DNA from: Mesobacterium_A sp034670065
GTDB lineage: Bacteria; Pseudomonadota; Alphaproteobacteria; Rhodobacterales; Rhodobacteraceae
Assembly (NCBI GenBank): GCA_034670065.1
Contig: JAXMOG010000002.1
Location: 1-64,000, forward strand
DNA length: 64,000 nucleotides
Direction: 5' to 3'
Both the position numbers and the translations under genes were made by a program. Shown here one piece after another: positions 59,549-64,000 of the stretch. The notes under the pieces are model-generated. The model was given only the letters and a program-made list of their open reading frames with translations, made no database searches and had not been told where the DNA came from. Within the stretch, counting starts at the first letter, position 1; the number at the start of each line of letters is the position of its first letter.

Positions 59549-59988
59549 GACGGCTCCTCCGCAGATTCGTCAAAATGGGTGCCGCTGATGGTGCGGGATA
59601 AGCCGCGCATCAGGGCGACTTTTCGTCCGTCGTTGCCTGTAACCGTGACGTCATAGACACCCGAACGACCAGCGCGCGAGGTTTCTTCGGCCATCGCCTT
59701 CAACCGCTCCCCTTTTTTTCCGGGGGACAGAAAGGTGATTTGGTTTTGCTGGGCAACCGTGACCTGATTGTAGCTATTGCATGCGAAGGCGAATGTTGTG
59801 TCGGCCAGCGTGAAAATGAAGCCGCCGTGGCAAATTCCGTTTCCGTTCACATGATGTTGCTGAACAACGAAAGACGCTTCTGCGCGTCCGGGTGAAACAC
59901 TGTCTAGCGAGAGGCCCAGCCATTGTGACGCGTCATCACGCGCCCACATGGCCCGGGCCGAACGCTCTGCTCGGTCCTGGGGTGTCAT
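59545..59988 (-). CDS. paaI: Hydroxyphenylacetyl-CoA thioesterase
   Basis: Hotdog-fold thioesterase of 147 residues. VNGNGICHGGFIFTLADTTFAFACN near residue 50-75 carries the HGG motif and the catalytic aspartate, in the pattern of PaaI. It removes dead-end hydroxyphenylacetyl-CoA and related products. GGGAGGA lies before the ATG; its stop overlaps paaK. It heads the minus-strand operon, divergent from paaZ with 105 bases between. Confidence 0.94.
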   Translation of the reverse strand: MTPQDRAERSARAMWARDDASQWLGLSLDSVSPGRAEASFVVQQHHVNGNGICHGGFIFTLADTTFAFACNSYNQVTVAQQNQITFLSPGKKGERLKAMAEETSRAGRSGVYDVTVTGNDGRKVALMRGLSRTISGTHFDESAEEPS

Positions 59989-60093
59989 TTCATCGTCCTC
60001 CCTTTCGCGAAACGATGCACAAACCCGACTGATCGGTCAAGAGTGTTGATTTGCGCGGGATGGTTCGACATTATGCCTTCAGGAGGAATTGCA

Positions 60094-62109
60094 ATGTTAT
60101 CACCATCAAGTTTTGCCTGTGGGCAATGGGTCGGGCCGGGGCCACAAGCACGTCAGGTCATAGGGCCCGTTACCGGGCAAGCCATAGCGATGGCCGGTGG
60201 CGCGCCGCTGAATTACGAAGGGATGATCGAAACAGCAGTGACAACTGGCGGGCCTGCCTTGCGGGAGATGACATTCCATCAGCGTGCAAAAATGCTGAAA
60301 TCCTTGGCGCAATACATCGATAGCCGAAAAGAAGAGTTGTATGCCGTCAATCCGTTGACGGGGGCGACCCGAAAGGACGGCTGGACAGACATCGACGGCG
60401 GAATTTTCACGTTGATGGGGATTGCCGCCAAAGGCCGCCGCGAAATGCCCGATGGGCATGTTTATGTGGACGGGGCGGTTGAACCACTGTCACGACATGG
60501 TGGCTTTCTGGGGCAGCACATCGCTGTGCCTTTGCGCGGTGTCGCTGTGCATATCAATGCATTCAACTTCCCGGTTTGGGGGATGCTGGAAAAGCTGGCG
60601 CCGACTTTGCTGGCAGGGATGCCGGCGATTGTGAAGCCCGCAACACAGACCTGCTATCTGACCGAGGTCTGTTTTCGCATCATGATAGAGTCCGGCTTGC
60701 TGCCCGATGGCGCGGTTCAGCTGATTATTGGCGGCACTGGCAATCTTCTTAGCTTATTGGGGCCGCAAGATGTGGTCAGTTTCACCGGGTCTGCGGAAAC
60801 CGCGTTGCAACTGCGCGGCGGTGCCAATCTGCTGCGTAACTCTACTCGCTTTGTGGCAGAACAAGACAGTTTGAATGCGTCTATTCTGGGCACTGATATC
60901 CAACTTGGCTCCAAAGCGTTCGATCTGTTTGTCAGTCAGGTTGTTACCGAAATGACCGTGAAGGCCGGGCAGAAATGTACGGCTATCCGTCGTATTCTGG
61001 TGCCGGAGCCGATGATCGATGCAGTGGGGGATGCCATCGCCGCCAAGCTGGATTCCATAACCATTGGCGATCCGGAAAGTGATGTTCGGATGGGGGCCTT
61101 GGCATCTGTAGATCAAAAGAAATCTGTTCAGGATGTTGTCGATCAGCTGGCCGGGGAAACGAGACAGATTAACCAAGCAGGGCAGAGCATTCCCGATGCG
61201 CCGGGCACGGGCTTTCGCTGCCCCAGCTTGTTGCGCTGTGATGATCCTGATGCGGCCGAAAGCGTTCATTCGCTTGAGGCGTTTGGACCGGTTTCAACGA
61301 TTATGCCCTATCGGGACTTGCCGCATGCCGCAGATTTGGCCAACCGGGGGGGCGGGTCACTGGTTGCGTCTCTGGTGACAGAGGATCCGGGCGTTGCACG
61401 TCAAATTGTGGTCGATACGGCCGCATGGCACGGGCGTCTGTATGTTGTTGAACCGTCCAACATGAAGCAGGCCACAGGCCATGGTGCCCCATTGCCTCCT
61501 CTGGTGCATGGCGGTCCGGGGCGTGCAGGGGGCGGCGAAGAGCTGGGCGGAATCCGGGGTGTGTTGCACTATATGCAGCGCAGCGCGGTTCAAGGGTCTG
61601 CCGATGTTCTGACTGCGATTACGGGCCAGTGGATTCCCGGTGCCAAAGAGGTAACCGGGCCTGAGCATCCGTTCCGGCGCACGTTTCATCAGATCGAGAT
61701 TGGCGAAACACTTTGGACCGACACGCGCGATGTCACGTTGGACGACATTGAGCATTTTGCGCATTTTACGGGGGATACATTTTATGCCCATATGGATGAA
61801 GATGCAGCGAAGGCAAATCCATTCTTTCCGGGCCGTGTGGCGCATGGGTATCTGCTGCTTAGCTTCGCGGCAGGTTTGTTTGTTCAGCCGGATCCGGGGC
61901 CGGTTTTGGCCAATACTGGTCTGAATTCATTGAGTTTTCAAAAACCGGTTTCTCCTGGTGATCAGCTAAAGGTACGGCTGACAGCCAAGCGTAAAACCCA
62001 ACGCACGGCAGAATATGGCGAAGTGGCGTGGAACGTGACGTTGTACAATCAGGATGATGAACAAGTTGCGGAATATGAGCTGCTGACGATGGTGGCCTAC
62101 CAGCAGTAA
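60094..62109 (+). CDS. paaZ: Bifunctional oxepin-CoA hydrolase / aldehyde dehydrogenase
   Basis: Protein of 671 residues from the ATG at 60094 with AGGAGGA. The N-terminal two-thirds is an aldehyde dehydrogenase: FNFPVWGMLEKLAPTLLAGM near residue 160, the glutamate in FVAEQDSLNASIL near 255 and the cysteine in KAGQKCTAIRRI near 295. The C-terminal third is a MaoC/hotdog hydratase with DTFYAHMDEDAAKANPFFPG near 560 and GRVAHGYLLL. It opens the oxepin-CoA ring and oxidises the aldehyde in phenylacetate breakdown. The ring-epoxidase genes paaABCDE are not in this window. Confidence 0.95.
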   Translation: MLSPSSFACGQWVGPGPQARQVIGPVTGQAIAMAGGAPLNYEGMIETAVTTGGPALREMTFHQRAKMLKSLAQYIDSRKEELYAVNPLTGATRKDGWTDIDGGIFTLMGIAAKGRREMPDGHVYVDGAVEPLSRHGGFLGQHIAVPLRGVAVHINAFNFPVWGMLEKLAPTLLAGMPAIVKPATQTCYLTEVCFRIMIESGLLPDGAVQLIIGGTGNLLSLLGPQDVVSFTGSAETALQLRGGANLLRNSTRFVAEQDSLNASILGTDIQLGSKAFDLFVSQVVTEMTVKAGQKCTAIRRILVPEPMIDAVGDAIAAKLDSITIGDPESDVRMGALASVDQKKSVQDVVDQLAGETRQINQAGQSIPDAPGTGFRCPSLLRCDDPDAAESVHSLEAFGPVSTIMPYRDLPHAADLANRGGGSLVASLVTEDPGVARQIVVDTAAWHGRLYVVEPSNMKQATGHGAPLPPLVHGGPGRAGGGEELGGIRGVLHYMQRSAVQGSADVLTAITGQWIPGAKEVTGPEHPFRRTFHQIEIGETLWTDTRDVTLDDIEHFAHFTGDTFYAHMDEDAAKANPFFPGRVAHGYLLLSFAAGLFVQPDPGPVLANTGLNSLSFQKPVSPGDQLKVRLTAKRKTQRTAEYGEVAWNVTLYNQDDEQVAEYELLTMVAYQQ

Positions 62110-62209
62110 GTGCCCGGTTATGCCGCGTGGCTTGGCAATTCCGGGTAGAGATTTGGGGTCAGATCGCAAGGTACTTGATTTGCGGGCAAATTCCCGCAAG
62201 TCTGGGCCT

Positions 62210-62548
62210 ATGAACAGCCTGACCCCATTTCCGGATCGGCATGCTGTCGAGCAGGTCGCATTTCATCGCACTGAGTTGGCAGTGATCCTGTCGTTGTACG
62301 GTCGTATGGTCGCCGCAGGCGAGTGGCGGGACTACGGCATTTCCAATCTGAAAGACGTGGCGATTTTTTCGGTGTTCCGCCGAACGGCTGAACACCCGCT
62401 GTACCGGATCGAAAAACACCCGAAGTTGCGCAAAAAGCAGGGCATGTATGCTGTTATTGGGTTGGATGGGCAAATTTTGAAGCGGGGTCATGATTTGCGC
62501 ACGGTCTTGCGCGTTCTGGAACGCAAGCTGATCCGCTCTGTAGATTAA
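62210..62548 (+). CDS. DUF2794-family protein
   Basis: Protein of 112 residues from the ATG at 62210 (longer reading from 62120 rejected). FHRTELAVILSLYGRMVAAGEWRDYGI, FSVFRRTAEHPLYRIEKHPKLR and KQGMYAVIGLDGQILKRGHDLRTVLRVLERKL follow the alphaproteobacterial DUF2794 pattern. Function unknown; often a single small gene near housekeeping genes. It converges with dnaE2, with 30 bases between. Confidence 0.88.
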   Translation: MNSLTPFPDRHAVEQVAFHRTELAVILSLYGRMVAAGEWRDYGISNLKDVAIFSVFRRTAEHPLYRIEKHPKLRKKQGMYAVIGLDGQILKRGHDLRTVLRVLERKLIRSVD

Positions 62549-62578
62549 GCCGGTTTGCGTGGCTTTGGGGTGCTCGGC

Positions 62579-64000
62579 TTAGAGCGTGCGGGTCTTTTCC
62601 GGTGTTAAGATAGATCGCAGTAGCGCAACCGGATGGCGACGCAGGGTTAGGCGCATGGCGACATAATCTTCCACCACTTCTTCGCCCTCTGTCATTTGCG
62701 GTAGATGGGCGGCAGGCTCATTAATAACTTCCCCCTCCATATCCCCGGCAAAAAGCGGCAGGGGCTTGTCTGCCGTCAATGCCTTGGCCTGCCACAACGC
62801 ATCCCGGCGGGACAGATCAATATCAGCAAAGACATCGGCTTCGGCCAGCCGGGCTAAAACGGGTGGCATCAATCCGGCCCGCCGCCAAACATCACGCAGG
62901 GTCAGATACCCGTTGCCCCGTGCCGCCGTCAGCCACGCGATATCCTCTTCTTTGATACCCTTGATTTGTCGGAAGCCCAGTCGCAGGGCCAATCCACCCT
63001 GACCATCAGGTTCCATCACATTGTCCCAATAACTGTCATTGATACTGATTGGGCGCACGTTGACACCGTGCTCACGTGCATCACGCACGATTTGGGCTGG
63101 GGCGTAAAAGCCCATGGGCTGTGAATTCAGCAACGCACAGGCAAAGATCCCCGGTTGGTGGCATTTGATCCAGGCCGAAGCATAGACCAGCAGCGCAAAA
63201 CTGGCCGCGTGACTTTCGGGAAAGCCATAGGACCCAAAGCCTTCGATCTGTGAAAAGCAACGATCTGCAAAATCATCTTCATATCCGTTATCACGCATTC
63301 CACGTAAGAAGCGTGTGCGAAACTCTGAAACATTTCCGTGTTTCTTGAAGGTGGCCAAAGAGCGCCGCAGGCGATCCGCCTCGTTTGGGGAAAACCCGGC
63401 GCCGATGATGGCGATCTGCATGGCCTGTTCCTGAAACAACGGCACACCCAGTGTTTTGCCCAGCACCTCGCCCAAGGCATCAGAGGGGAAGCTGACCTGC
63501 TCTTCGCCATTGCGGCGGCGGATAAAGGGATGGACCATATCGCCCTGAATGGGGCCGGGACGGATGATGGCGACCTCGATCACCAGATCATAAAAGGTCC
63601 GCGGTTTCATGCGTGGCAGAAAGTTCATCTGCGCCCGGCTTTCCACCTGAAAAACGCCGATACTGTCGGCTTTGCATAGCATGTCATAGACCGCCGGATC
63701 CTCTGGCGGCAAAGAGGCCAAGGTATGGTCTTGCCCCAGATGCAGGCGGATCAGATCGAACGCCTTGCGGATACAGGTCAGCATGCCCAGCGATAAGACA
63801 TCAACCTTCAGGATGCCCAGGCTGTCGATATCATCCTTGTCCCAGCAGATGACGGTGCGGTCTTCCATTGTGGCATTTTCAATAGGCACCAATTCATCCA
63901 ACCGACCTTCGGTAATGATGAAGCCGCCCACGTGTTGGGATAGATGGCGCGGAAATCCGACGATCTCATAAACCAGCGCCATGGTTTGTTGCAAACGGCG
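62579..64000 (-). CDS. dnaE2: Error-prone DNA polymerase DnaE2, 3' part (gene runs off the right edge)
   Basis: C-terminal 473 residues of an alpha-subunit-like polymerase; the frame stays open to base 64000. QHVGGFIITEGRLDELVPIENATM, WDKDDIDSLGILKVDVLSLGMLTCIRKAFD, VFQVESRAQMNFLPRMKPRTFYDLVIEVAIIRPGPIQGDMVHP and FGSYGFPESHAASFALLVYASAW are DnaE2 hallmarks. The last part, from GYLTLRDVWRRAG, is the OB-fold region. DnaE2 makes translesion errors in the SOS response, usually with ImuA and ImuB encoded next to it; those would lie to the right. Confidence 0.94.
   Translation of the reverse strand, partial: RRLQQTMALVYEIVGFPRHLSQHVGGFIITEGRLDELVPIENATMEDRTVICWDKDDIDSLGILKVDVLSLGMLTCIRKAFDLIRLHLGQDHTLASLPPEDPAVYDMLCKADSIGVFQVESRAQMNFLPRMKPRTFYDLVIEVAIIRPGPIQGDMVHPFIRRRNGEEQVSFPSDALGEVLGKTLGVPLFQEQAMQIAIIGAGFSPNEADRLRRSLATFKKHGNVSEFRTRFLRGMRDNGYEDDFADRCFSQIEGFGSYGFPESHAASFALLVYASAWIKCHQPGIFACALLNSQPMGFYAPAQIVRDAREHGVNVRPISINDSYWDNVMEPDGQGGLALRLGFRQIKGIKEEDIAWLTAARGNGYLTLRDVWRRAGLMPPVLARLAEADVFADIDLSRRDALWQAKALTADKPLPLFAGDMEGEVINEPAAHLPQMTEGEEVVEDYVAMRLTLRRHPVALLRSILTPEKTRTL

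Noticed and set aside
1..64000. CRISPR arrays, rRNA genes and complete tRNA genes
   Set aside because: I looked for regularly spaced repeats and for rRNA or tRNA signatures and saw none beyond the tRNA-Leu fragment at 3604-3628.

Overview
The window looks like chromosomal DNA of a marine-type alphaproteobacterium, most likely the Roseobacter group of Rhodobacteraceae. This rests on gene content: several TRAP transporters, BKACE and hydantoinase genes, an ectoine-degradation set with an AsnC/Lrp regulator, paa genes, a DUF2794 gene and dnaE2. No rRNA or complete tRNA gene was seen. Apart from an AT-rich left end, it is a nearly unbroken run of catabolic and transport operons.

Left end (1-3628): the end of an integrated element that continues to the left. 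It holds an IS5-type transposase fragment, a protein with the three motifs of HUH rolling-circle Rep nucleases, an AlpA-like excisionase/regulator and a P4-type integrase. Next to the integrase lies a fragment resembling the 3' end of tRNA-Leu. This part is visibly richer in A+T than the rest.

Region A (4070-25984): a large catabolic locus with no pathway that I recognise. It encodes a TRAP transporter with a BKACE enzyme, three fumarylacetoacetate-hydrolase (FAH) family enzymes, a carboxymuconolactone-decarboxylase-like protein, a SnoaL-like protein, a solute-binding-like protein without signal peptide, a 2-hydroxyacid dehydrogenase, a ketopantoate-reductase-like enzyme, hydantoinase/oxoprolinase A and B, an ABC importer, a LuxR-type regulator and acetoacetyl-CoA synthetase. 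BKACE enzymes release acetoacetate and acetoacetyl-CoA synthetase captures it, so the two ends of the locus make biochemical sense together. A 21-bp element is repeated at three promoters of this locus, always pointing at the downstream gene, which suggests one regulon.

Region B (26563-40391): a metallo-beta-lactamase-fold hydrolase, a spondin-domain protein, a second TRAP system (binding protein and fused DctQM permease on opposite strands), then an aromatic ring-cleavage cluster. The cluster comprises a cyclase-family hydrolase, a Rieske ferredoxin, a type I extradiol dioxygenase, a LysR regulator, an FAD monooxygenase, a C-C-cleaving-type alpha/beta hydrolase, a GST-type isomerase, an FAH-family hydrolase and a porin. 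An acyl-CoA dehydrogenase remnant follows.

Region C (41148-52136): a WYL-type regulator with a small VOC protein, then an intradiol (ortho) cleavage cluster with muconate cycloisomerase, LysR regulator, intradiol dioxygenase and enol-lactonase-like hydrolase, followed by a complete Liv-type ABC importer. Region D (52187-57670): a lone 2-keto-3-deoxygalactonokinase and an ectoine-degradation-like set (aminotransferase, AsnC/Lrp regulator, ectoine hydrolase, M20 deacetylase). Region E (57675-62109): a TetR regulator, paaK and paaI, divergent from paaZ. The window ends with a DUF2794 gene and the 3' part of dnaE2.
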